DNA of 64,000 bases from Cordylochernes scorpioides (GCA_030710605.1 CP092877.1:67855993-67919992), one strand, 5' to 3'; counted from the first letter of the stretch, positions 1 through 14,305 are shown. A program made the numbers and translations. Notes: generated by a model from the letters alone, not told the origin.

Positions 1-169
1 TCAGGTTGAATATCTTTCAAGAATAATGTGACAAGTTGCTCCACTGTCAACCTTGACCTTTGTCACCATTTCTTCTTTACTGATTGTGGTTCTTTGACAA
101 TTGTAGCTCTTTTTTCCCAAGAATGGGGACTTGATTGTGGTAAAGTGTTCTTTCTTGTGGAATGTCTCT

Positions 170-440
170 TTTTTTATAGTTGTGTACTAGCAATTGTCCA
201 TACTTATTGCAATTTATCTTATTTTTAGGTCTTCTATCTTCAAATGGTGTACTCCTAATAGAGGGCATATTTTCTATAGTGAAAATTTTGTATGTGCAAT
301 AGCATTTTTATCACTTTCTTGATATTTGTATCTTTCTTGTATCAATTCTTATATAGAATTCCTGGATTCCTTTATACAGTAGAACCTCTGCATGAGTGGA
401 CTCTCTCATACTAGAGGACACCTCTCTACACCTATCCAAA
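170..440 (+). repeat. Upstream copy of a direct repeat flanking PCMTD exon 1
   Basis: Nearly the same sequence recurs at about 1277-1635 inside intron 1, ending in the same truncated TAGAACC-type MITE. The intron copy has an extra LINE-tail insertion. This implies a local duplication around exon 1, or two copies of an unrecognised repeat. Confidence 0.75.
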
Positions 441-640
441 TAAATAAATAGTGTTTGACGGTAACAGCATTATTACCATCTTCTGACAAAAGTACTGAAT
501 GGATTCAGCTGTTGTTACCATCTTCAGACAAAATTACTGAGAACGCTGTTACCGAAACGTTACACACTATTTATTTATTTAGATTTGTTCTTATTACCTT
601 GTGTTTATAATCTATAATCCAAATTGTGCCTTATCACCTA
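437..640. repeat. F1 fold-back element (copy 1)
   Basis: Inverted arms carry the AAATAAATAAATAGTGT block and the GGTAACAGC/GTTACC hairpin. The right end reads ...TTATTACCTTGTGTTTATAATC...CCAAATTGTGCCTTATC, the standard F1 terminus in this window. It lies just upstream of PCMTD. Confidence 0.75.
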
Positions 641-680
641 TAATTTATTCTTGTGACCCCATTGATACCCAATTGTGTGA

Positions 681-3083
<2,403 letters not shown>

Positions 3084-3600
3084 CATACCACTCTTTCCTA
3101 ACACATCGACTTTGTTTTTGTTTTGATTTATTTTGTCTCTCTCTTTTTTTTCTCCTGTTCTCCCCTCCTTTTTCTTTATATCTTAATTACGCCTTATAGA
3201 GACAAATTATTTAAATATCACCAAAATAACAAAAAACTTTTTTATATATTGATATTTGATTATATATATATTATATATATCCCTGTTTAAAAAAATAATA
3301 ATAAACTTCCCAAAACCTTTTTTTTTTATCCCCACTTAAAAAAAAAATATCTGTAATAATGATTTTTTTTTTTTAATAAAAAGACCACCCGAAAATAAAT
3401 TTATATTAAAAAAAGTACAAATGAAGATTATATTGAGAAGATTTAACAACAAAAAAAAATTCCTTCACCAGTTCAAAAAACAGATCTCTTTTTAGCCACT
3501 CCTGCTAGATCTTCTAGGCTCGGAGTACTTTCTCTGTATTATAGAGTCCAATAAAGTGGTTACTCCAGTTGGCTCTCTTACAATCTCTTTCTTTTCCTCA
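3084..3600 (+). other. Probable PCMTD 3' UTR and AT-rich flank
   Basis: Homopolymer-rich A/T DNA after the stop codon. Possible AATAAA signals occur near 3299 and 3377, but I cannot choose the real polyadenylation site. No coding potential seen. Confidence 0.4.
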
Positions 3601-3631
3601 TATACAACAACAACAACAAAAAGCTTTATTA

Positions 3632-3690
3632 AGACGATAAAGCACAATTTGGATTGTAGATTATAAAGACAAGGTAATAAGGCCAAATCT
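3632..3690. repeat. F1 element left-end fragment
   Basis: Has the standard F1 left end (GATAAAGCACAATTTGGATT...) and stops where a Helitron 5' end begins at 3697. Confidence 0.7.
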
Positions 3691-3696
3691 GGATTA

Positions 3697-3931
3697 TCTC
3701 TATATATATAAAAGTCAATTTCTGTCTGTCTGTCTGTTTCGCGATAAACTCAAAAACTACTGAACCAATTGGTACCAAATTTTGCATGTCGCTTTTTATA
3801 AACCTGAGGAAAATTTTTGGATACAATTTGCTTAGTATTTTTGGCTATTTCTTTTTTTCATTTGAAGAACTTTTTTTTTACGCGGAGTAATCCGGAATGG
3901 AATGAATACCCAAATATGGCCATTTTGTATA
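3697..3931 (+). mobile_element. Helitron 5'-end fragment
   Basis: Begins A|TCTCTATATATATAAAAG followed by a CTGTCTGTCTGTCTG run, a typical Helitron 5' start. It is interrupted by the tRNA-Gly-like SINE. Confidence 0.65.
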
Positions 3932-4022
3932 CGCATCGGTGGCTCAGTGGTAGAATGCTCGCCTGCCACGCGGGCGATGCATTTTTTTTAAAACAATTTT
4001 TAAAACTCATTTATATTATATC
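3931..4022 (+). repeat. tRNA-Gly(GCC)-derived SINE, copy 1
   Basis: The 5' half of a tRNA-Gly is intact (GCATCGGTGGCTCAGTGGTA, then GCCTGCCACGCGGGC with anticodon GCC), but the T arm is missing and GATGCA follows directly. The downstream ACAATTTTTAAAACTCATTTATATTA is shared with the copy at 58905, so this is a retroposed family and not a working tRNA gene. Confidence 0.75.
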
Positions 4023-4023
4023 T

Positions 4024-4516
4024 TCTATATATATAAAGATGAATGTTTGTATGTTTGTTTGTTGGTTTGTATGTCCGGTATACAAATTCGCAGTAGTTCA
4101 CTAATTCAAACCAAAATTTCCATACATAGGTAAAAAAATACGAGGAAAACGATAGGCTATTTTAAATTATATATAAATTAAATATTAAAACTATATATTC
4201 AAATTATTCTACTTAGCTCACGAACAGCGCCCTCTATCAAGGTTATAAATACGTTTAAAATCGAAATCTTCTCAAAATTTTATTAATAATAGTGTGTGTG
4301 TTTGCTTAATAATTAGAATACTTGATATAAATCGAAATATTTATAGACGCTCGCTCGATTTGAAGATTTATATCGTAACTAATCTGACTGTAAAGTTTGG
4401 AGCAGGACGTTTCACAAGAGTGACATCCACGGCGCCAATTTATAATTGTAACGAATAGTGTTTGAATAAAACATTTAATCGGGTAAACCCGGGCGTTGCC
4501 CGGGTCATTCGTCTAG
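4024..4516 (+). mobile_element. Non-autonomous Helitron
   Basis: The 5' end TCTATATATATAAAGATG and 3' end CCCGGGCGTTGCCCGGG hairpin, then TCATTCGTCTAG|T, are both present. A terminal hairpin about 10 nt before CTAG and insertion between A and T are the Helitron hallmarks. No Rep/helicase coding is seen. Confidence 0.8.
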
Positions 4517-4642
4517 TAGATTATAAACACAAGGTAATAAGACTAAATCCAAATAAATAAATAGTGTGTGACGTTTTGGTAACAGCGTTGTTACCATTTT
4601 CAATACTATTTATATATTTTGATTTGTTCTTATTACCTTGTG
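4517..4642. repeat. F1 fold-back element (copy 3)
   Basis: Two arms of the F1 family, with GGTAACAGCGTTGTTACC at the turn. It is bounded on both sides by Helitron termini (CTAG at 4516, TCTATC at 4643). Confidence 0.7.
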
Positions 4643-5615
4643 TCTATCTACTTATATATTTGCCTTATTCTGTCTGTTTGTTTGTCTGTTTGTCTGAAGC
4701 TCACGGATAGAATGCGCTCCCATTGGCCGCCAGCGAACGTGGCCTCCCTGCCCCCCTCTAGACAACCCTGTTATTCAAAAACCATACATCCAATCGCCAT
4801 GAAATTCTGGGATATTATTAGGTATATCCCCGGAAAGGTTTTCGAAAAATGATTTCTTGAATATCTTGAATATCCTTAGAGTTATTTGCAGAATTGTAGA
4901 TATAACTCGCAAGCAGCGCCCCCAGACGGTGATGAAAGCAATGGGGAGGTAACGCCATCTATGTTTGATTTTTTAAACTGTTTATATTAAAAGGGGGGAA
5001 TTGTTAGGTTTATTAATTCAAATAATTTTTCTCTGTGTAAATAATTATGTAAATATATGAATAAATATAAAAATGTTATATAATATATTTTTTAATATTA
5101 TCTTTATGCATAGAAAGTACAAAAGTAAAATTTAAGGATTAAGAAGAAATAAAAAAAAACAAGAAAGGATCAAGAAGGCACTAACTACGTTGCCAAATTG
5201 TTAATTAACATATGCTAGCTAATATTATCATCATCAATTTATATTTATTCATATATTTACATAATTATTTACACAGAGAAAAATTATTTGAATTAATAAA
5301 CCTAACAATTCCCCCCTTTTAATATAAACAGTTTAAAAAATCAAACATAGATGGCGTTACCTCCCCATTGCTTTCATCACCGTCTGGCGGCGCTGTTTGC
5401 GAGTTATATCTACAATTCTGCAAATAACTCTAAGGATATTCAAGATATTCAAAAATCATTTTTATAGAGAGGGGCTGCTATAGACAGGTTACTTTTAATG
5501 TAAATCGCATCGTACTACGTATTTAAAATCGGGTGCTATGACCACCCAAGTCAACGTTTTTAAAATATATTCGCACTCGGGTAAAACCCGGGCGTTGCCC
5601 GGGCCATTTGTCTAG
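4643..5615 (+). mobile_element. Helitron with an internal inverted duplication
   Basis: The 3' end has the CCCGGGCGTTGCCCGGG hairpin, then CATTTGTCTAG|T. The 5' end TCTATCTACTTATATATT leads into CTGTCTGTTTGTTTGT. Between them lie two ~215-bp inverted arms (4850-5071 and 5238-5460) made of Helitron internal sequence that also occurs once at 51310-51410. Confidence 0.75.
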
Positions 5616-5757
5616 TACTCTATAATCCAAATTGTGCCTTATATCATCATTAACTTGCTTACTCTTATTAAAAGTTACTTTTGTCTGAAGATGATAACAA
5701 CACTGTTACTGAAACGTCACACACTATTTATTTATTTGGATTTGATCATATTACCTT
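5616..5757. repeat. F1 element fragments (copy 4)
   Basis: Contains the F1 right terminus, a CTGAAGATGATAACAACACTGTTAC hairpin-like arm and the TATTTATTTATTTGGATTTG block. The end is replaced by the LINE-tail motif GGCTTTATTAAGACC. Confidence 0.6.
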
Positions 5758-5837
5758 GGCTTTATTAAGACCTTTTAGTTTTATACAGATTCTCCGAGCA
5801 CAGAAATGTAGGGTACATGCAGGAATAACAGTATTAC

Positions 5838-6020
5838 AATAGAACCTCCATGTGAGGACACTCCTACTAGAGGACACATCTCTATAAAGGACAGTTTTCA
5901 TTGTCAAAATTACCATTTTTACTATTTAGTAACTCTTCGGTAAGAGGATACCTCTCCCTAAAGGACATTTTAGCTCTGTAATTAGGTGTTGTCCTTTACA
6001 GGGAGTTAATTCTACTGTAA
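5838..6020. mobile_element. TAGAACC MITE (M1 family)
   Basis: Terminal inverted repeats AGAACCTCC... and ...TTCTACTGTA, with internal AGGACA repeats and a central ATTACCATTTTTACTATTT. TA-flanked intact copies elsewhere (for example 11971-12129) place it near Tc1/mariner or pogo by its terminal sequence. Confidence 0.75.
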
Positions 6021-6206
6021 TAACAGTAATAAGCAATGTTATTATTATTTTTTTAAAGCTAATCATATTTAATAGTAATATGAAATGTATATACAGTAAA
6101 ACTTAATAAGACAATCAAGCTGATAAATTGATTAGTCTGGGTAAATCGGAGGAAACGATATTTCTTATACATGGTTTTTTTTCCTCATATACAGATATAT
6201 GTAACT

Positions 6207-6513
6207 TTTTTTTTTGCTTATCCCTAGTACATGTGGCACAGGCCATGATAATCATGGTGGGTACTTAGCGACTGCTTTTACTCTAAGCGCACCACATGTC
6301 TACACATGTGAAAAGCAGTTTGACTTTGCACCTACAAATATGCCAGAGCCCCGTTTGTTTACTTGCACTCGCTGGTGGGGTTGGACTTTTGCAAGAATCG
6401 GGGGCCATTGGAGCATTTTTTTTTTAAACAGAAAAAAGTATCCAATGCAGGAATCGAACCCGGGCCGTAGTGGTCGAAAACCAAACGGTTTAACCAGCCT
6501 TCCACCGACCCCC
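6207..6513 (-). repeat. tRNA-Glu-like SINE (SINE-E), full length
   Basis: Read on the - strand it starts GGGGGTCGGTGGAAGG, has a B box GGTTCGATTCC and ends in ...CTAGGGATAAGC plus an A run. The weak open frame 6214-6687 is only this SINE read through. Confidence 0.88.
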
Positions 6514-6884
6514 ATTACCCATTATTGGAGAGAGAGGACCTCTGTCTTGGTACTGCGTAGAAAACATATTTATTGCATGCATGTGGGAAAACAAATATTT
6601 CATCTTGTTACACATTCTTTTATGAGTATATTCAAATTTTTTTGCCATTATTATTTTTTTTATTATTTAATAGTTTATTTTATTTGAAAATTTATTTTAA
6701 AAACTAAAGAGAGTGGTAGTAATGATTGGTTTAGAAATGATAGAGTGCTAAGTGAAGAAACGATGTTCACATTGATGAAATTGTTAACGATGCTCTAGAA
6801 ACTGTAGAAAGAGGAAGTAGAAATGTTGCAGAAATTTTACAAGGATGCTGTTTAAAAATATGCTTCTGTTGTTGTTTCTTATTC

Positions 6885-8010
6885 CCTTGTGTATAGATTA
6901 CACGGATTCCATGAGTTCATGCTCCTTGAAATGCTTCTGTTTATAGGTGGGACTGATGATTTTGGGACAGTTGAGTGGACATTGAAGATGGGCATTGCAC
7001 TCAATGCAAAAATCAAGATGAAGTTCTCCAAACCATTTTGAGCAGAATGTTTGAGATGAGGACTGAAATCTTAAAAATGACTGCTCTTTTGAATTCATGA
7101 TTCTTATACAAGATCTTCACAATCTTATGAATTTTTTTTTTAAATTCCCTTTTCTTTCTTCACTCTTTGACTGAGGTTCAGATAAAAAAAAATTCTCAAA
7201 TATATATGGACATAAGAAACCTATGTTGTGGCACAAACCTGCTTCAAAACATGTGACTGGGGTTGAGTCATGGTATTTTCGGTTTGAACCAAAGACCAAG
7301 CAACAAATTGTTGAGTGACCTAGACTAACATTAAAAAAAAATTAAGATTACAAATGTCACAAATCAAGATCATATTGATTTTCTTTTTGGATGGAAACTC
7401 TCAATCATCAGGGTTCCTTTAAACAACAGAATCAGATTGTCATAAGAAACTTGAAGTCTGTTGTTGTTGTTGTTGTTTCTTATCCTCTTATGCAAAGATT
7501 ACACAAATTCCAGGCTTGAAGTACCTAGTGTAACAAGTTTTTCATCAAACCCAATGACAATGTTCTGCTCCTCATCAGCGTTTGACTCTTTGGTCAAGAA
7601 TTCTTAGCTTCTGTTTCTTATCCCCTTGTGTAAAGATTACATGAATTCCATGAGTTCATGTTGTTGTTGTTTCTTTTATCCCCTTGTGTAAAGATCACAC
7701 GAAATCCATGAGTTCATGCTCCCCGCGCTGTTTTATAATAAGCAGTGGCCTCTCCTAAAGGTCCTGTTTAGGGCATCTAATGCAAGCCAAAAGTGTTCTG
7801 GAGCTGCAGGTGCCAAGCTACATTTTGGGCAAGTGGGGTAGATTTTGTTATTATTTTCTATCTTCAATGGCTTGAGATGGCCTGTTCTAAATCTTGTTAG
7901 TGTTGTTTGATGATGAGTTCATGTTCCTAGAGCTGTTTTATGATAAGCAACTGCTTCTCCCAAAGGTCCTGCTTAGTGCATCTAATGCAAGCCATAATGT
8001 GTTCTGGAGT
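6885..8010 (-). repeat. Fragments of RNase-H LINE 3' ends (CAA-tailed family)
   Basis: Repeated pieces of (TTG)n TTTCTTATCCCCTTGTG...CATGAGTTCATG and the adjoining C-terminal coding block occur at about 6885-7100, 7460-7520, 7605-7660 and 7665-8010. On the - strand the block encodes a GHLKSLKIEN-like then PTCPKC-like terminus, as in the copy at 35770-35970. All copies are 5'-truncated and broken. Confidence 0.65.
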
Positions 8011-8375
8011 TTCTTAGCTTCTCATCACCCTATATAAAGACCTAATTTGGTTCCTTTTAACTTCATCTTGTTTCCAAAGCTGTGAAAATTCTTTACAAGT
8101 CTTCAGCAAAGAAACTTGACAAGGGAATTGAAGAACATTTTTGAAAATATTTCAGGACCTCCGGGTCTACATCAAGGTATGTAAATAGGATTTTATTGTT
8201 ATAAAAAAGGATTGTTTTATTGAAGATTTAATAGAACAAACTCAGATCAAGTCAGATAGCGCTGCTTTCAACTATATTAATCCAACATTATTGTTTTTTT
8301 GGCTGATATACTTTGGACCTTTCCTTTGGAACATAGCCTTCAATGATTTGCTTATCCTTTTATTTTTTATTATCC

Positions 8376-8673
8376 CATTTACACGTGAAACAGGTCATGA
8401 TAATCATGGTGGGTAGAAGTTGGCGACTGCTTTAACTGTAAGTGCACCACATGTCTACACACATGAAAAGCAGTTTGACTTTTGAACTTACAAATGTGTC
8501 AGAGCCCTGTTTGGTTACTTGCACTCGCTGGTGGGGTTGGACTTTTACAAGAATCGAGGGCCATTGGAGCATTTTATTTTAAATTAGAAAAAAGTGCCTA
8601 TTGCGAGGGGATTTGTTCCCGGGTCGTAGCGGTCGAAAATCCAACAGTTTTGACCACCCTTCCATTGACCCCC
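8376..8673 (-). repeat. SINE-E copy, diverged
   Basis: Full-length head and body but with many substitutions; the B-box region reads degenerate, indicating an old copy. Confidence 0.8.
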
Positions 8674-8825
8674 TCTTGCTTATCCTAAAAACTGTATACT
8701 TCGTGTTTATACAGATCTACATTGATGATTCATTGCTATCAGTGGGCAGCTCCTGAAACAAATAATTCACTGGGGGCACAGAAGTATATTACTTGAGAGA
8801 AAAAAACTCTACAGTGAAGTGTAAG

Positions 8826-8950
8826 TGCAAAACTGCTTTTCACATGTGTAGACATGTGATGCACTTACAGTAAAAGCAGTCACCAACTTATACCCACCAT
8901 GATTATCATGGCCTGTACCATGTGTACTAGGGATAATAAAAAAAAAATGG
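8826..8950 (+). repeat. SINE-E copy, 5'-truncated
   Basis: Only the 3' half is left, ending CATGATTATCATGGCC...TACTAGGGATAA plus an A run. It faces the copy at 8376, so the two converge. Confidence 0.8.
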
Positions 8951-9004
8951 ATAAGCAAGTCATTGAAGGCTATGTTCCAAAGAAAGGTGCAAAAAATATA
9001 ATTT

Positions 9005-9175
9005 AATTGACTCGAGCTTTCAGGCCTTGGAGCCCTTCTACAAGAGTATAGTTAATTACATAGCTATTATTATATACATATAATTATAGCTCTGCTTTCT
9101 TTACCAACCTTTAATCTTACTCCTGTAAAGTACTCCAAGGCCTGAAAGCTTGAGTCAATTAAATCATATGTTTTG
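9005..9175. repeat. F5 fold-back element
   Basis: Inverted arms ATTTAATTGACTCGAGCTTT / AAAGCTTGAGTCAATTAAAT enclose about 75 bp. Each arm carries the CTGTARA...CTGAAAGC hairpin frame. A second copy is at 56889-57058. Confidence 0.75.
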
Positions 9176-9232
9176 TAGGAAACTCTCTCTTCCCTCGATG
9201 GAATTTTTTCTCTCAAGTGATACAGTGGAACC

Positions 9233-9613
9233 TCCCTGTCCTAATTGAAAGGCCAAAGTGTCCTTTAACCCTTTAAGCACCAGGCAAGCCGATGTATCGG
9301 TTTGATGTGACTTGATACTTCTTTTCTCCTTAAAAAATCTAATGAAAATTAATTAACTGTATTTTAAAGCGCATATTCTGTTCAATTGTGTTTCATAGGT
9401 TTATATGAATCATAAAAACGCTAATTAAAAAAAAATAGTTTGATGTATTTTGAAGGCTAACAATGATCAGGAATGACCTTGAAAACGGCCGGCACCTAAA
9501 GGGTTAAGAAAAGGTGTCCTCTTACCAGAGAGTTGCTAAATAGTGAAAATGGTCATTTTGCAAATGAAGACTGTCCTTTGTAGAGAGATGTCCACTAATG
9601 GAAGGTTCTACTG
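9233..9613. mobile_element. M1 MITE interrupted by a piggyBac-like MITE
   Basis: TA-flanked ends CAGTGGAACCTCC... and ...GGAAGGTTCTACTG. The middle is split at TTAA by the element at 9269-9503. Confidence 0.85.
9269..9503. mobile_element. piggyBac-like MITE with TTAA target duplication
   Basis: Flanked by TTAA on both sides (9265-9268, 9504-9507). Terminal inverted repeats CCCTTTAAGCACC / GGCACCTAAAGGG. 235 bp, no coding. TTAA duplication plus CCC termini is diagnostic of the piggyBac superfamily. Confidence 0.88.
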
Positions 9614-10190
9614 TATTATGCATGGTTTTCATAATTCTAAGAACTATGAATGCTGGCCAGGAGCTACCTCTGTCTTCAAGATTATGCATGGTATTATATT
9701 TTTTTTTACCAAAAGTATATTGTTCAGGGTATGATAAAGCACAATTTGGATTATAGATTATAATAAAAGAAAACAAGACCTAATCCAAATAATTTATTAG
9801 TGTGTGACGTTTCGGCAACAACATTATCACCATCATCAGACAAAAGAATAATATAAATCTCTAATAAAAGAATAATAATAATCTTTTGTCTGATGATGGT
9901 GATAATGTTGTTGCCGAAACGTCACACACTAATAAATTATTTGGATTAGGTCTTGTTTTCTTTTATTGTTCAGAGTAGTTGGTGTTCAATGCTCCAGGAA
10001 CCTGGGTTATGGCTAATTCTCTCTCAGACGTATATTGGAGTGATTTCACATTGGTATGATAAAAACTCCTTTGAAATAAATGTAAAAGGCAAATGTAAAG
10101 CAATGATTGTTAATCATAAATTAAGCTTTTTGCACAACATGTGCAGAAAACCTGTAATCACATCATCAATAGATTTAAAGCTTAAGGTAA
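9600..10190 (+). repeat. LINE-derived segment with an F1 insertion
   Basis: The flanking sequence (9600-9731 and 9964-10190) is homologous to the inverse of about 56360-56700, which lacks the F1 element at 9732-9963. The open frame reads GVISHWYDKNSFEINVKG then NHKLSFLHNM, reminiscent of the thumb region after the YADD box of LINE reverse transcriptases; broken. Confidence 0.65.
9732..9963. mobile_element. F1 fold-back retroelement-like insertion with TSD
   Basis: A near-perfect palindrome of 232 bp, flanked by the 14-bp duplication TATTGTTCAGRGTA (9718-9731, 9964-9977). An empty paralogous site exists near 56560-56590. The right arm contains CTGATGA, then a 7-bp stem (GGTGATA/TGTTGCC with wobble pairs), then GAAACGTC. 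Confidence 0.88.
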
Positions 10191-10305
10191 TAAGACCAAA
10201 TCCAAATAAATAATCGAAACGGTACACACTATTTATTTATTTGGATTTGGTCTTATTACCTTGTCTTTACAATCTATACTCCAAATTGTGTGCCTTATCA
10301 TAGAC
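10185..10305. repeat. F1 element, compact copy
   Basis: Inverted AAGGTAATAAGACCAAATCC arms, only a few bases of turn, standard right terminus. The homologous segment at about 56255-56370 carries an F1 copy at the same junction, so this insertion predates the duplication of the host segment. Confidence 0.75.
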
Positions 10306-10321
10306 TTATAGCTGTTGTTAG

Positions 10322-10440
10322 TGCTCTTCTTCTTCTTTCTTATTATATTACTCAATCAAATTAGGGTATCAAGCTTGAGACTTTTGATGGTGTCTGCTGG
10401 GGATGAGTAGAGCTCATCAATGAATGAGTCAATAAGTGCT
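10322..10440 (-). repeat. GAAG-tailed LINE/SIDE 3' end fragment
   Basis: Reverse of ...GACACCATCAAAA...CTCAAGCTTGATACCCTAATTTGATTGAGTAATATAATAAGAAAGAAG, the same tail as 54880-55032 and 62870-63008. Confidence 0.7.
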
Positions 10441-10497
10441 GATATATAAGAAATAAAAATAGTGTTATATCCCTATTTCTCCTTATACAGTTAAACA

Positions 10498-10590
10498 TAT
10501 GTATAGCACCCCCTCTTGGGACTCACCAAAATAGGGTGCTATAGAGAGGAAGGCACTATTTGGAGGGGGTGCTATAGACAGGTTTAACTA
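10498..10590. mobile_element. CAGTTAAACCTGTC MITE
   Basis: Internal GCTATAG palindromes and terminal CAGTTAAAC / GTTTAACT repeats next to TA. Full-length relatives are at 34382-34558 and 55093-55270. Confidence 0.7.
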
Positions 10591-10623
10591 TATTTTAGAT
10601 TTTTTTTTTAAATGTGCAATATA

Positions 10624-11934
<1,311 letters not shown>

Positions 11935-11970
11935 TATATTATATATATATTTAACCCTCTATTTTTACTA

Positions 11971-12129
11971 CAGTAGAACCTCTATGAGAGGACACCTCTC
12001 TACAAAGGACAGTTTCTATTGTTAAAATTACCATTTTTACTATTTAGTAATTCTCCATTAAGAGGACAATTCTCTCTAAAGGACACTTTGTCTATGCAAC
12101 TAGGTGTCCTTTACAGAGAGGTTCTACTG
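11971..12129. mobile_element. M1 MITE, intact copy
   Basis: 159 bp, TA on both sides, ends CAGTAGAACCTCT / AGAGGTTCTACTG. This is the best copy for defining the family consensus. Confidence 0.88.
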
Positions 12130-12548
12130 TATATAAAAAAAATTCCAAATTTATAAATGCAAAGATGAGTGTTTTAACATTTTGTTTTCAAATAGTCACT
12201 ATAGAAAATTTGCCGGGAGGAAATTTATCCATAGAAGCGCCTCTCCCCTCAAAATAATCCGTGTGGATCCAATGGAATAAGGTCCGCCCTAGACTGACGA
12301 GGGCCATTAGCCTGAAACCACGGTCTCTAGGTGGACGCTTCTCAGTTTGCCAAAGCTGGTGTTGTGGCTTTGTCACTGACCCGGGGCCGCTAGTTGCGGC
12401 GACGGTCAATAGATGGCGTCAGGTTTTGACGTTTATTTTGACGGGAGAGGCGCACTATGCACACCCACATGTGTTTAAGTTAACATTTGCTTTTTAAAAC
12501 AGCCTGTATTTCTCCACATAACTGTGATGGTCACCAACAGATCAAATT
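12130..12548. other. Unassigned 420 bp
   Basis: Short G+C-richer stretch at 12200-12470 with frames on both strands (for example 12261-12497) but no recognisable domain. I see no gene. Confidence 0.4.
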
Positions 12549-13625
12549 CAGTAAAACCCCTCTATAGTGAATCCCAATGGGACAGAGCTTTTGGTTAACT
12601 ATAGCCACGGGGTTTGGCTACTTTTTTTTACTTTTCAAAATGTTTATACCATTTAATTAAAGGACAGCCATACACACAGGAAAAGGCATCTTCTTAATAG
12701 TGGTCACTTTGTTTTAATTCCCCTAACTCTATGTACCTCTATGTCTAATTTAAAAATCAAGACAAATCCTAGGCAAAGTTTTATTAAATATATATTGTAA
12801 GATATAAAATTATTTTAAAACATCTTTATCATATTATATAATAAAACGTTTGTTGTTTCAAAGCACTCTTCAAGCATTGCACCTTTCAAATCAAGTTAAT
12901 AAGTGTTTTTCTTCCATTTCATGTTTCCACATATTCTTCTTAAGTCTAGAGTTCATTTTGTTTTGAGCCTGCCATGCAAAACATTGCTGGCTTTAAAAAT
13001 AGCCATAGTTAATGGCATAAAAATGTTTTATTAGCCCTAACACGTACAATCGAGGCAAAAGGTAAGATGGATTCCTCTTTGTAACAATTTTTAATAGCCT
13101 TCTATTTTATCTCTTATAATAGAAAAGGTATATTTTCCTATTTTAACACGTTTAGGAATTTTGCCTATGTTGTTTCACTTTGAAAAGTTTTGAAAACGTC
13201 TTTTTTTTTTTTAGAATGCTTTTGTTTTCTTTATTTTGGAAGCCATTTGCATTTTTCTATTTCAAATTTGATGGTTGCAAAGATATTCTATTTAATAAAA
13301 AGTATTATGTGTAAAAATGTATATAAAATATAGCAAAAATAGAATGTAAATAAAAACAAACAATGCCGCTGAATTTATTGTTTTGAAATCGCGAGTTGAA
13401 ACATGCACAAAATTTTTTTGTTGTTTTAATTTTTAAAAATTATAATTTTAAGTTCGTTATAAGCATAGTATTTTAAATAGATTCTATTATTTTGGGACTT
13501 GAAATAGGTTCGTTATAGGGGTAGTTCATTATATTAAAAATCGCAAAGTTCGTTATAAAAATGGTATTTTCAATGGAATTGAATTGCCTTAGGTTCGTTA
13601 AGGGAAGGTTCGCGGGGTTTTATTG
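12549..13625. mobile_element. pogo/Tigger-like MITE, copy 1
   Basis: Ends CAGTAAAACCCCTCTATAG and ...CGGGGTTTTATTG, with internal repeats GGTTCGTTATA and TTCACTATAG-like blocks. The second, better copy is at 26220-27499. No transposase frame remains. Confidence 0.78.
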
Positions 13626-14166
13626 TATATATATAATGAACCCCTGTACATAACTATTGATTATACATTTATAAAATAAGTTTCTCTTGATGAGGGGAAC
13701 CTAATAAAGTTATTTTGAACTGTAGAACAAATAGGAGCATATTTTTTCCATATAGTCACCAAAAGTTGACTTGATGGACAAAGTAGTGTCTAGTGGTATG
13801 GAATTCTAGGTTCTATATGTTGTTTTCTAGTGAATTTGACTTCTTTTTGTCTCAGTTTTCTTCGTTCTCTCTCTCAAGGTTGACATTATTAGTGTCCATT
13901 GACTTTTGGCAACTATATGGACAAATATTCTCCAACTTGGAGCTCATTTAGTGACCTTCCAGTAGCTTCTTTAATCTTTTCCAGCCAGCTCGATCTTTCC
14001 TTTTAAATTTTTCCAACATCTTTCTCAACAACTTTGTAATCTATTTGCTATCATATGTGTCCAAAGTAGGCAAGTCAGGTTTGACATTTCTTTATGGTTA
14101 TTTTTCCATTTTTTAAGTCGTTAAAGTTTGTTTTGATAAACAAAAAAATGGCATGTACAGAGAGGT
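13626..14166. other. Unassigned AT-rich spacer
   Basis: No reading frame, RNA gene or repeat that I could tie to another place in the window. Confidence 0.4.
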
Positions 14167-14305
14167 TTTTTTGCTTATCCCTAAGTACACGTGGTACAAG
14201 CCATGGTTTTTTTTTTTAATAAGAAAAAAGTGCCCAATGCGAGAATCAAATTTGGGTCGTAGCGGTCGAAAATCAACGGTTTAGACCATCCTTCCAACGA
14301 ACACC
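14167..14305 (-). repeat. SINE-E copy with internal deletion
   Basis: The 3' end (CTTATCCCTAAGTACACGTGG) joins directly to the tRNA-related head; the middle ~180 bp is lost. Confidence 0.78.

Noticed and set aside
3931-3980. Functional tRNA-Gly gene
   Set aside because: The T arm is missing; it shares its 3' tail with another copy, so it is a SINE head.
6214-6687. 157-aa + strand frame
   Set aside because: Translation of a SINE-E copy and flanking DNA; the same peptide pieces recur at most SINE-E copies.
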